In this document: piece after piece, positions 7,696 through 14,735 of the stretch
How positions within the stretch are numbered: position 1 is the first letter of the stretch
How the letters are laid out: each line of letters begins with the position of its first letter
Origin: CAVTUU01 sp045804965
GTDB taxonomy: Bacteria > Chloroflexota > Chloroflexia > Thermomicrobiales > UBA6265
Direction: 5' to 3'
Assembly (NCBI GenBank): GCA_045804965.1
Contig: JBJMMD010000053.1
Coordinates: 1-18,343 of the forward strand
DNA: 18,343 bases
Notes under the pieces: model-generated
Seen by the model: only the letters and a program-made list of their open reading frames with translations
What the model was told of the DNA's origin: nothing
The model's database searches: none
Position numbers and translations under genes: made by a program

Positions 7696-8508
7696 ATGAG
7701 TCCTCGATCACTAAGTAGACGGGCATTGGTCGGCGGCGCGACAGCGGCCGCTGCCTTCTCGACATTGCGGATTGCACGGCCGGCGGTTTTTGCGGACGAG
7801 GATGCGACCCAGCTCCTGCAGGCTGCCGCCAAAGCAATGACCGAGCTCGCGTCGTTTAACTTCCTTGTGCAAAACGAAGGCGGCACAACCAAGCTGCTCA
7901 ATATCGTCGAGTTGAAATCGGTCGAAGGGGCGGTGCTGCGGCCCGATTCCTTTCACGCCCAGGCAACCGCCAAGGTCGCGGTGCTGACCCTCAAAGTCGA
8001 CATTATCGGCATCGACGGCGATCTCTACGTCTCTGATCCCACCGCCCCGGCCGGGACGTACCTGGCACTCTCCACCACCGGCACGGAGGGCGTCGATATT
8101 GCCTCGGTGATCAATCCGGACGCGCTGATTCTCAAGTCGGTGACCGTCGTCGAGAATCCGAAGGTCGACGGGACCGCGAAGATCGGCGATGTCGAGACGA
8201 CGAAGGTGAGCGGCACCGTGGTTTTGCAGAAGGTCATCGACCTCGCGGGTGTGGCGACCCCCACGCCCACGGCCGAAACGACTGAGACGCCGACTGAACC
8301 GCAGCTCGTGCTCGATCAACCGCTCGATACCACGCTCTGGATCGACGGGGAGAACCGGATTCGCCGGATTCGCCTCATCGGCGCGATCCTCACCTCCGAT
8401 GATCCCGGCATCGCCCGCCGCATCGACTTCAGCAAATTCAACGAACCCGTCACCATCGAAGCCCCGGCGAACGCGACGCCCATGCCCTCCGGCCCAGGCG
8501 GACCGTAG
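7696..8508 (+). CDS. Tat-exported LppX/LprG-like (LppX_LprAFG) protein
   Basis: Probable secreted lipid-binding protein of the LppX_LprAFG fold, whose mycobacterial members carry glycolipids in a hydrophobic pocket. Of the 270 residues, 1-33 form a twin-arginine signal (SRRALVGGATAAAAF, likely cleavage after VFA at 33). Repeated beta-strand patterns follow (ATAKVAVLTLKVDIIGIDGDLYV; VETTKVSGTVVLQK), then a Thr/Pro linker (ATPTPTAETTETPTEP) near 188-203, a final strand block (TTLWIDGENRIRRIRL) and a Pro-rich tail. There is no lipobox Cys near the signal end, unlike mycobacterial lipoproteins, so it is probably free or otherwise anchored. AGGAG lies 6 bases before ATG 7696. It stands alone on the plus strand. 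The family call rests on pattern recognition and is less sure than the export signal. Confidence 0.7.
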   Translation: MSPRSLSRRALVGGATAAAAFSTLRIARPAVFADEDATQLLQAAAKAMTELASFNFLVQNEGGTTKLLNIVELKSVEGAVLRPDSFHAQATAKVAVLTLKVDIIGIDGDLYVSDPTAPAGTYLALSTTGTEGVDIASVINPDALILKSVTVVENPKVDGTAKIGDVETTKVSGTVVLQKVIDLAGVATPTPTAETTETPTEPQLVLDQPLDTTLWIDGENRIRRIRLIGAILTSDDPGIARRIDFSKFNEPVTIEAPANATPMPSGPGGP

Positions 8509-8557
8509 ACTGTGAGTTCATGCACTTAGATCGCCGAGCAATTTAGTGAGGTGGTCT

Positions 8558-9190
8558 TTAGATCGCTCCGAGAATTAACGGAAGCGTTCGTCGTGCTGCC
8601 GAAAGGCGCATTTCGATATTATGATAACCCTCCATTATGGGGATGTCGTCGAAGATTCTTCTCCAGGTCCAGGCCCGTTCGGCCTCAGGAGGTTCGCGCT
8701 CAAGTTCGTACAAGACAACGCGCTGAGATAGTACGGGATCAACAGCGCATTCCTGCCAATTTACTCCTTGGTGCACGGCGTAGTCTTGCCCCTCATATCG
8801 GGTGACGAAGAACGGTGCTGGAAGTTTTCCGCCACCATAAGCTGATTCGCTCCGCGCCCAGTCTGGCCATTCGGGCACGCTTTCATGAAAACAAACGACG
8901 GGTATGCCCTCCTCTTCGGGAAGCGTCTGAACCACTTTCCTATCCAGCCTAAAAGCGTCCTCATCGATCGGATAATGAACGAGCGTTGACCAATCGACTA
9001 CACCGTAGAAATTGTCACGATCTGCCTCGTACTCCAGGACAGCTTCGGCTTCCATATCTTCGCAGAAGAGCACGACGCGCTGACCCACCTGCAGGATGCT
9101 TAACAGTTCTGGCTGTGTACGACATGAAACATAGACTCGTTCGCGGTCATCCGTCATCGTGGTGTTGAAGTCAACGTAAATACGTCTCAT
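8558..9190 (-). CDS. Unrecognised 210-aa protein
   Basis: I do not recognise a characterised family. The N-terminal 70 residues (MRRIYVDFNTTMTDDRERV, then VGQRVVLFCEDMEAEAVLEY and WSTLVHY) read as a small beta-rich domain. I have a vague memory of similar openings in hypothetical proteins of Chloroflexota. The C-terminal two thirds are acidic and rich in Trp and Tyr (ESVPEWPDWARSESAYGGG; RAWTWRRIFDDIP). No signal peptide or membrane segment is visible. The start is ATG 9190 with AGGAG 7-8 bases upstream. Base composition is visibly more AT-rich than the flanking genes, hinting at acquisition. It converges on the LppX-like gene (49-bp gap) and diverges from the ABC operon. A short direct repeat, TTAGATCGC, flanks its stop (8526 and 8561). 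Confidence 0.75.
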   Translation of the reverse strand: MRRIYVDFNTTMTDDRERVYVSCRTQPELLSILQVGQRVVLFCEDMEAEAVLEYEADRDNFYGVVDWSTLVHYPIDEDAFRLDRKVVQTLPEEEGIPVVCFHESVPEWPDWARSESAYGGGKLPAPFFVTRYEGQDYAVHQGVNWQECAVDPVLSQRVVLYELEREPPEAERAWTWRRIFDDIPIMEGYHNIEMRLSAARRTLPLILGAI

Positions 9191-9234
9191 GGCACTGCTC
9201 CTGGACCTTCATTATCTCGCCTCTCCCGTCCCCA

Positions 9235-9263
9235 TTGACACCCACTATCTTCTGGCATACAGT
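9235..9263 (+). promoter_or_regulatory. Strong candidate promoter of the ABC exporter operon
   Basis: TTGACA (9235-9240), a perfect -35 box, is followed after 17 bases by TACAGT (9258-9263). The expected start near 9270 lies about 11 bases before the upstream ORF. A second, overlapping match (CTGGCA, 17 bases, TAGAAT at 9275-9280) would start transcription inside that ORF, so the two promoters would give leaders with and without it. Confidence 0.55.
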
Positions 9264-9280
9264 AGTTCCCGGTTTAGAAT

Positions 9281-9349
9281 ATGCGTTCTGATTGGGCGGC
9301 GTTGAAACGAACCTGGCCCCGGGGTTTGGCCCGCCTTCGGTTCTCGTAG
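9281..9349 (+). CDS. Candidate 22-codon leader peptide upstream of ABC exporter
   Basis: ATG 9281 to TAG 9347-9349 encodes MRSDWAALKR followed by TWPRGLARLRFS, with two Trp and five Arg codons. It has no Shine-Dalgarno motif and would have a very short 5' leader if transcription starts near 9270. It ends 16 bases before the 9366-9395 hairpin. The order leader ORF, hairpin, exporter genes fits ribosome-mediated attenuation, but an ORF this short can occur by chance. Confidence 0.35.
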   Translation: MRSDWAALKRTWPRGLARLRFS

Positions 9350-9365
9350 TACAGTGCAAGATTCC

Positions 9366-9395
9366 GCGGCGCCGGTTGCCCCCAACCGGCGCCGC
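9366..9395 (+). promoter_or_regulatory. Perfect 13-bp hairpin in exporter leader (possible attenuator)
   Basis: GCGGCGCCGGTTG (9366-9378) and CAACCGGCGCCGC (9383-9395) pair perfectly around CCCC. The downstream bases TTCTGGTCCTTCT are pyrimidine-rich but not a clean T-run. It lies 39 bases before the first exporter gene, so it would have to be read through or melted for expression. GCGGCG-TTG inside the leader ORF (9296-9304) repeats part of the left arm and could compete for the right arm. Confidence 0.6.
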
Positions 9396-9434
9396 TTCTG
9401 GTCCTTCTGACCCTGCTCACCGCTCGAGGCGCGC

Positions 9435-11231
9435 ATGAGATCCGAGTTCACCGTCGCCGATCAGCACCACTATGACCAGCGCAGCCCCCTGCGCTGGATC
9501 GCTTCGCATTTGCTTCGCTTCAAAGCGGTCCTCTTTACCGTCATCTTCGGGCTGCTGGGCGCGCAAATCCTCAACGCCGTCGTGCCCGGCTTGGTCGGCC
9601 GCGCCTTCGACGCCGTCCTCAACCACGACAACGCAACTCACCGGCTCACGGTCATCGCCATCATCCTCTTCGTGGTCGTCATCGTGCGCGGAGCCGCCGA
9701 TCTCTTCGCTAGCCGGATGGCGGAGCGGCTGGCGAAGGGGTTGGAGCGGGACGCGCGCGACGAGCTCTTCCTCAGCCTGCTCGGCAAGAGTCAAACGTTC
9801 CACAACCGTCAGCGGGTCGGCGATCTCATGGCCCGCGCCGCCAACGACGTCCGCCAGCTGAGCCAAATGGTCGTGCCGGGGATGAGTCTGATCCTCGACT
9901 CGTTCACCGGGTTGTGCATTCCGATCATCTTCATCGCGTTTCTGGACTGGCGGCTGCTCGCGGCCCCGCTCGTCTTCACCGTCGCCTTCGGCTTCGCCCT
10001 GCGCCTCTACATGCGCCAGCTCAACCCGGTGTCCGGGGCGATGCGCACGCAGTTCGGCAACCTGAACGCCGAGCTCACCGAAACGGTGACCGGGATCGAA
10101 GTCGTGAAATCAACGGGCCAGGAAACGCAGGAGTTTGGCAAGTTCAATCGCAACGCCAAGACCTACCGCGATCTCTTCACCCGGCAGGGGCTCGTCCAGG
10201 CGCGATACATCCCGACGTTGTTGGTCGGGGTCGCCCAAGCGGGGGCGCTGCTGCACGGGGTTTGGTTCGTCTCCAAGGACCAGCTCACGGTGGGACAGCT
10301 CGTCGCCTACCTCGGGTTGATGCAGATGCTCCGCTTCCCGACGTTCATCTCGATCTTCACCTTCTCGCTGGTTCAGCTCGGCATTGTCAGCGCCGAGCGG
10401 ATTCTCCGCCTGATGCGCGAGGAGACCGAGCTGGACGAGAACACGGAGGGCTACAACGGCGAGATGCACGGCGAGATCGTGTTCGATCACGTCACCTTCA
10501 GTTACGAAGGTGAGCCGGTGCTGAACGACATCTCGTTCACGATCGAGCCGGGGCAGACGGTCGCCATCGTCGGCGAGACCGGCTCCGGCAAGAGTACGCT
10601 GACCAAGCTCGTCAACCGCCTCTATGATGTTGACAGCGGCCGCATCCTGATCGACGGGATCGACGTCCGCGATTGGAGTCTCGATGCGCTCCGCTCGCGG
10701 ATCTCGACGATCGAGCAGGACATCGTGCTCTTCTCGCGCCCGGTGGCGGAGAACATCGCCTTCAGTCTCGGCCAGATCGCGGAGCAATCCGCGATCGAGC
10801 GGGCGGCGCGTGACGCGCAGGCGCACGACTTTATCAGCGCCCTGCCGGAGAAGTACGAAACGATCATCGGCGAGCGGGGTGTCACCCTCTCCGGCGGCCA
10901 GCGGCAACGGCTGGCGATCGCGCGGGCGCTGCTGACCGACCCTCGTATCCTGATTCTCGACGACTCGACGAGTGCGATCGACAGCGCGACGGAAGACGAG
11001 ATTCAGCGCGCGATCCGACGCGTGCTCGAAGGCCGGACGACCCTGCTGATCACGCACCGGCTGTCGCAAATTCGGTGGTCCGACAAGGTGATCGTGCTCA
11101 AGCACGGCGAGGTCGTCGACGAGGGAACGCACGAGGAGCTGCTAGCCCGGTGCGATCTCTACCAGCGCATCTTCGCCCGCTACGACATGGCGCCGGCGAT
11201 TCGGGAGCCGGAGGTGGTGGCCCAATCATGA
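9435..11231 (+). CDS. ABC exporter half-transporter, degenerate-site subunit
   Basis: Type I ABC exporter half of 598 aa: a six-helix membrane domain (about 25-320) fused to a nucleotide-binding domain (about 345-585). Walker A is GETGSGKS at 380-387 with Lys386, the signature is a canonical LSGGQ at 485-489, Walker B is ILILD ending at 509, and the switch His is 541. The catalytic Glu after Walker B is replaced by Asp510 (LDDSTSAID), the hallmark of the non-hydrolysing site in heterodimeric exporters such as BmrC or TM287. The start is ATG 9435 with GAGG 5 bases upstream. The partner gene follows after 31 bp. The likely role is multidrug or lipid export; the substrate is not predictable. It is preceded by an unusual hairpin leader. 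Confidence 0.92.
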   Translation: MRSEFTVADQHHYDQRSPLRWIASHLLRFKAVLFTVIFGLLGAQILNAVVPGLVGRAFDAVLNHDNATHRLTVIAIILFVVVIVRGAADLFASRMAERLAKGLERDARDELFLSLLGKSQTFHNRQRVGDLMARAANDVRQLSQMVVPGMSLILDSFTGLCIPIIFIAFLDWRLLAAPLVFTVAFGFALRLYMRQLNPVSGAMRTQFGNLNAELTETVTGIEVVKSTGQETQEFGKFNRNAKTYRDLFTRQGLVQARYIPTLLVGVAQAGALLHGVWFVSKDQLTVGQLVAYLGLMQMLRFPTFISIFTFSLVQLGIVSAERILRLMREETELDENTEGYNGEMHGEIVFDHVTFSYEGEPVLNDISFTIEPGQTVAIVGETGSGKSTLTKLVNRLYDVDSGRILIDGIDVRDWSLDALRSRISTIEQDIVLFSRPVAENIAFSLGQIAEQSAIERAARDAQAHDFISALPEKYETIIGERGVTLSGGQRQRLAIARALLTDPRILILDDSTSAIDSATEDEIQRAIRRVLEGRTTLLITHRLSQIRWSDKVIVLKHGEVVDEGTHEELLARCDLYQRIFARYDMAPAIREPEVVAQS

Positions 11232-11262
11232 TCGATAGTGCTCAGCGACCAGGGGGCGATCC

Positions 11263-13095
11263 ATGGGCTTCCTAATGGATGGGCTCGAAGCCGAGTCGTA
11301 CGACCGTAGCTACAGCGACCGCGTGCTCGTCAGCCGCATTTTGAGCTACTTCAAACCGCAGGCGCGGGGGATGCTGCTCGTTGCGTTTATGGTTGTCCTG
11401 CAATCGATCATGGACGCGGCGCTGCCGATCCTCAGCTCGCGCACGCTCGACAAGCTCACCGGCGAGCACATCGATCCGGTTGTGTGGTGGCTCGTGATCA
11501 TCATCCTCGTCACTGGCGTCCTCGCCTGGGTGTTCAATTACGTGCGTCAGTCGTGGACTGCGGCCGTGGTCAGCGATGTCGTTCTTCATCTTCGGCTCGA
11601 CGTGTTTCGCGCGGTGCTGCGGCGTGATCTCTCGTTCTTCGATGAGCATCCATCGGGGAAGATCGTCAATCGCGTCACCTCCGACACTGAAGATTTCGCC
11701 AACACAGTGACGCTGTCGCTCAACCTCGTCAGCCAAGTCTTGCTCGTGATCATCGTCACGGTCGTGCTCTTCTTGCGGAACGTAGAGTTAGCATTGCTCG
11801 CGATGCTGATCTCGCCGATCGTCGTCGTTCTCGCGCTCGCGTTCCGCAAGATCGCACGTGAGAGCATCCGCGCCTCCCAGCGCGGGATGTCGAACGTCAA
11901 TAACATCGTCCGCGAGACGATGAGCGGCATCTCGGTCGCCAAGAACTTCCGCCAGGAAGAGACCCTTTACGGCGAGTTTCAGGAGGTCAACGAGCAAGCG
12001 TACGGGGTGACGCTGCAAGCGGGCTATATCTTCGCCAGCATCTTCCCCATTCTCTTCACCGTCGCCGGGCTTGGAACGACCCTGCTCGTCTATGTCGGCG
12101 GCCGCAGCGCCCTGCGCGGCGATGTCTCCGCCGGCGATTGGTTCCTCTTCTTGCAAGCCATCGCGATTTTCTGGTTCCCCTTGACCAGTATCGCCAGCTT
12201 CTGGAGCCAGTTTCAGCAGGGCCTCTCCTCCGCCGAGCGGGTCTTCGCCCTCATCGACGCCACCCCGCGCGTCGTTCAGCACGATCCGCAACCAGCCGGC
12301 AAGATTCGCGGTGAGATCGAGTTCCGTAACGTCGACTTTGGCTATACGGACGATCAGCCTGTCCTCGAAGACTTCAATCTGAATATCCGCGCGGGCGAGC
12401 TGGTCGCGCTCGTTGGCCACACCGGGGCGGGGAAATCGACCCTCGGCAAACTCGTCGCCCGTTTCTATGAGTTCCAGGGCGGTCAAATCCTGATCGACGG
12501 CCGCGATATCCGCACGCTCGATCTCGAAAGTTACCGTCACCAGCTCGGGTTCGTGCCGCAGCTGCCCTTCCTCTTCTCCGGAACCGTGCGCGACAACATC
12601 CGCTACCCGCGGCCAGACGCGACCGACGAGGAAGTTGAATTCGCCGCTCGCCGGCTCGGACGTGGCGATTGGATCGAGGCGCTCCCATACGGCCTGGCCA
12701 CGGAGATCGGCGAGCAGGGCCGCGGGCTCTCGATGGGCCAGCGCCAACTGGTCGCCTTGGCCAGGGTGTTGATTCAAGATGCCGCGATCGTGATCCTCGA
12801 CGAGGCCACCGCGAGCGTCGATCCGCTGACCGAGGCGCAGATCCAGGAAGGGCTCGACGAGGTCTTGAAAGACCGGACCTCAATCGTGATCGCGCACCGC
12901 CTGGTCACGGTTCGCCATGCGGATCGGATCATCGTCCTGCGCCAGGGCAAAATCGTGGAGGAAGGCAACCACGACGCCCTGATGCTCAAACACGGGCCGT
13001 ACGCGCAGCTCTATAACACCTACTTCCGTCACCAATCGCCCGACTACCGGCCGGGCGAAGGCTTCGTCGAAGTTGCCGCCGGTGTGACGATTTAA
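11263..13095 (+). CDS. ABC exporter half-transporter, catalytic-Glu subunit
   Basis: Second half of the heterodimeric exporter, 610 aa, with six membrane helices (about 35-330) and a nucleotide-binding domain (about 350-595). Walker A is GHTGAGKS at 385-392 with Lys391. Walker B VILD ends at 513 with the normal catalytic Glu514, and the switch His is 545. The signature is altered to LSMGQ (489-493). Together with Asp510 of the upstream subunit this gives one degenerate and one consensus ATP site. The start is ATG 11263 behind AGGGGG at 6 bases; an internal ATG four codons later is possible. A 15-codon ORF whose ATG overlaps the upstream stop (11228-11275) bridges the two genes in another frame and might help coupling. 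A terminator follows at 13228. Confidence 0.92.
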   Translation: MGFLMDGLEAESYDRSYSDRVLVSRILSYFKPQARGMLLVAFMVVLQSIMDAALPILSSRTLDKLTGEHIDPVVWWLVIIILVTGVLAWVFNYVRQSWTAAVVSDVVLHLRLDVFRAVLRRDLSFFDEHPSGKIVNRVTSDTEDFANTVTLSLNLVSQVLLVIIVTVVLFLRNVELALLAMLISPIVVVLALAFRKIARESIRASQRGMSNVNNIVRETMSGISVAKNFRQEETLYGEFQEVNEQAYGVTLQAGYIFASIFPILFTVAGLGTTLLVYVGGRSALRGDVSAGDWFLFLQAIAIFWFPLTSIASFWSQFQQGLSSAERVFALIDATPRVVQHDPQPAGKIRGEIEFRNVDFGYTDDQPVLEDFNLNIRAGELVALVGHTGAGKSTLGKLVARFYEFQGGQILIDGRDIRTLDLESYRHQLGFVPQLPFLFSGTVRDNIRYPRPDATDEEVEFAARRLGRGDWIEALPYGLATEIGEQGRGLSMGQRQLVALARVLIQDAAIVILDEATASVDPLTEAQIQEGLDEVLKDRTSIVIAHRLVTVRHADRIIVLRQGKIVEEGNHDALMLKHGPYAQLYNTYFRHQSPDYRPGEGFVEVAAGVTI

Positions 13096-13117
13096 GGTGA
13101 TCTTTGCTCGCACCCTA

Positions 13118-13191
13118 CGCGGCTGCGCCGCGCCGACGGGCTCAAAGTGACCCTTCCCCGCTAAAACGACGAAGCCCACCTTCGGGGGCTG
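13118..13191. repeat. Dual-hairpin interspersed repeat, copy 3
   Basis: CGCGGC / GCCGCG around TGC (13118-13132), then GACGGGCTCAAAG, then GCTAAAACGACGA. A hairpin AGCCCACC-TTC-GGGGGCT (13173-13190, one bulged A) closes the element and is followed by GAG. It lies between the second exporter gene and its terminator. Confidence 0.6.
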
Positions 13192-13227
13192 AGCACGGGA
13201 TGCCGTCCGCGAAGAGCATGTCAGGTC

Positions 13228-13254
13228 AGCCGGTCTTCAGCCGGCTTTGTTTTT
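13228..13254 (+). terminator. Intrinsic terminator of ABC exporter operon
   Basis: AGCCGG (13228-13233) and CCGGCT (13241-13246) form the stem around TCTTCAG, followed at once by TTGTTTTT. It lies 133 bases past the stop of the second exporter gene, ahead of the convergent cupin gene. Confidence 0.7.
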
Positions 13255-13305
13255 GAGCGCGGTCCCTTTAGGGCCGTGTACGCGGCACGACCGCGGCGGA
13301 AATCG

Positions 13306-13731
13306 CTACGATCCACGCTGCCACGACACCAACTGACCAGCCGGCGTCTCTCGATACCCGTCGAGCGTGCGCAGAGCGGCTTCGGGTCCGCCCGGGTTGT
13401 AGACGACGAGCAGCCGGAGCGGTTCCCAACCGGTGTTTATGGTGGAGTGATAGACCCCGGTCGGAATATAGACAACATCGCCGCCATGGACCGCGAATGG
13501 CTGGCCGTCGTCCACCATCTGCTCCCCTCCTCCGGTGAGGAAATAGAGGATCTCCTCGGACTCGGGATGATTGTGCCGTTCATGCCCTTTCCCCGGCATG
13601 AGCACCACTTCCCCGACCGTCATCCCCGCGCCCGGCGTCATTTCCGGCGTCACCAACCACTTCAGCACACCCCAATCAAAACTCGACGTCGGTAGCTGCC
13701 CGCGGTCGAGGATGGGTGGTTGGTCTGTCAT
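13306..13731 (-). CDS. Single-domain cupin protein
   Basis: Small metal-binding beta-barrel of 141 aa. Cupin motif 1 is GKGHERHNHPESEEILYFLTG, with probable metal ligands His53, His55 and Glu59 or Glu60. Motif 2 is GDVVYIPTGVYHSTINTG with His95. The loop between the motifs is short, as in cupin_2 sensors and small isomerases or dioxygenases. No second domain or DNA-binding region is visible, so it could bind or convert a small sugar or acid; the substrate is unknown. The start is ATG 13731 with AAAGGA 8 bases upstream. It lies 149 bp downstream of the TIM-barrel gene on the same strand and may share its transcript, although a hairpin repeat sits in between. Confidence 0.85.
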   Translation of the reverse strand: MTDQPPILDRGQLPTSSFDWGVLKWLVTPEMTPGAGMTVGEVVLMPGKGHERHNHPESEEILYFLTGGGEQMVDDGQPFAVHGGDVVYIPTGVYHSTINTGWEPLRLLVVYNPGGPEAALRTLDGYRETPAGQLVSWQRGS

Positions 13732-13768
13732 CTAGCGGTCCTTTCTTGGTTTGGTGTTGCCTCATCAT

Positions 13769-13803
13769 CCCGGGGTTGAAACCCGGGCTAAATCAACGAA
13801 AGT
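13769..13803. repeat. Dual-hairpin interspersed repeat, copy 4
   Basis: CCCGGGGTT-GA-AACCCGGG (one extra G in the left arm), the spacer CTAAATCAACGAA, then AGTCCC-TCT-GGGCT. It has the same architecture as the three other copies and lies in the 149-bp gap between the TIM-barrel and cupin genes. Confidence 0.55.
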
Positions 13804-13880
13804 CCCTCTGGGCTACGCTTCATAGTGTGCACTCAACTAATCAATAAGATTAACCTCGGAGAGGTTTTCTCTTGTGAGCC

Positions 13881-14735
13881 CTAAGTTTCAACCTGGGCAT
13901 CCAGTTCATTCCCAAGCAGTAGCTCCGTAAATCGCCTCGTCGTCTCAATGATTGCGGTTTCGGCGGCGAGGCGTTCCATGCTCGAGGCGCCGTAGAAGCC
14001 GGCGACGCCCTGCGTGCGCTGGAGCACGTAAGCGGCGTCTTCGACGCGGGCGATCGGGCCACCGTGGCAGAGGACGAGCACGTCCGGAGTCATCGATTTC
14101 GCCGCGTCGTGAATGGCTTGCACCTTGGCGACAGCGGCATCGAGCGAGATCGCCGTGCGCGCGCCGATGAGGCCGGCGGTCGTCAGCCCCATGTGGGCGA
14201 CGATGATGTCCGCCCCTGCTGCCGCCATTTCCCTCGCCTCCGCTTCGTCCGTGGCGTAGGGGGTGGTCAGAAGGTCGAGCTCGCGGGCGGCGCGGATCAT
14301 CTCGACTTCGAGCCCATAGCCCATGCCGGTTTCCTCGAGATTGGCTCGGAAGTTGCCGTCGTACAGGCACACCGTTGGGAAGTTTTGGACCCCGGAGAAA
14401 CCAATCTCTTGAATTTGGCGCAGAAAGTGGGGCATTTGCCGGAACGGGTCAGTGCCGCAAACGCCGGCCAACACCGGTGCCTCCTTGACCACCGGTAAGA
14501 CCTCGTTCGCCATCTCCATCACAATCGCGTTCGCGTCGCCGTAGGGCATCAGACCGGCGAGCGACCCCCGGCCGGCCATACGGAAGCGTCCAGAGTTGTA
14601 GATGATGATCAGATCGGCGCCGCCGGCTTCGATGCACTTCGCCGAGAGCCCAGTCCCCGCGCCCGCGCCGATGATCGGTTGGCCCGCCGCGACCTTCTCG
14701 CGCAGCCGCTCAAGGATGTGCGCGCGTGTCCTCAC
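13881..14735 (-). CDS. Phosphoenolpyruvate hydrolase-family TIM-barrel protein (Tm-1 C-terminal half-like)
   Basis: A 284-aa TIM-barrel protein of the family often annotated 'phosphoenolpyruvate hydrolase family' or 'TIM-barrel signal transduction protein'. Seen: the N-terminal Gly-rich GAGAGTGLSAKCIEAGGAD, then LIIIYNSGRFRMAGRGSLAG and LMPYGDAN, the mid segment GFSGVQNFPTVCLYDG, and CHGGPI plus GFYGASSMERL in the last strands. The open frame runs further upstream, but that part is antisense-like and lies inside the UPF0261 gene. GTG 14735 has GGAGG 8 bases before it and is the sensible start, giving a 26-nt overlap with the upstream gene and probable translational coupling. Tomato Tm-1 carries a UPF0261 domain and a barrel like this one in one chain, so the pair likely works together. 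The actual reaction is not established to my knowledge. Confidence 0.85.
   Translation of the reverse strand: MRTRAHILERLREKVAAGQPIIGAGAGTGLSAKCIEAGGADLIIIYNSGRFRMAGRGSLAGLMPYGDANAIVMEMANEVLPVVKEAPVLAGVCGTDPFRQMPHFLRQIQEIGFSGVQNFPTVCLYDGNFRANLEETGMGYGLEVEMIRAARELDLLTTPYATDEAEAREMAAAGADIIVAHMGLTTAGLIGARTAISLDAAVAKVQAIHDAAKSMTPDVLVLCHGGPIARVEDAAYVLQRTQGVAGFYGASSMERLAAETAIIETTRRFTELLLGNELDAQVET

Noticed and set aside
7520..7837. 105-codon minus-strand frame upstream of dps
   Set aside because: Half of it lies antisense in the signal-peptide region of the LppX-like gene, and it has no family pattern.
11228..11275. 15-codon ORF bridging the two exporter genes
   Set aside because: Its ATG overlaps the upstream stop, but it is very short, in a different frame from either subunit, and the second subunit has its own good ribosome binding site; noted only as possible coupling.
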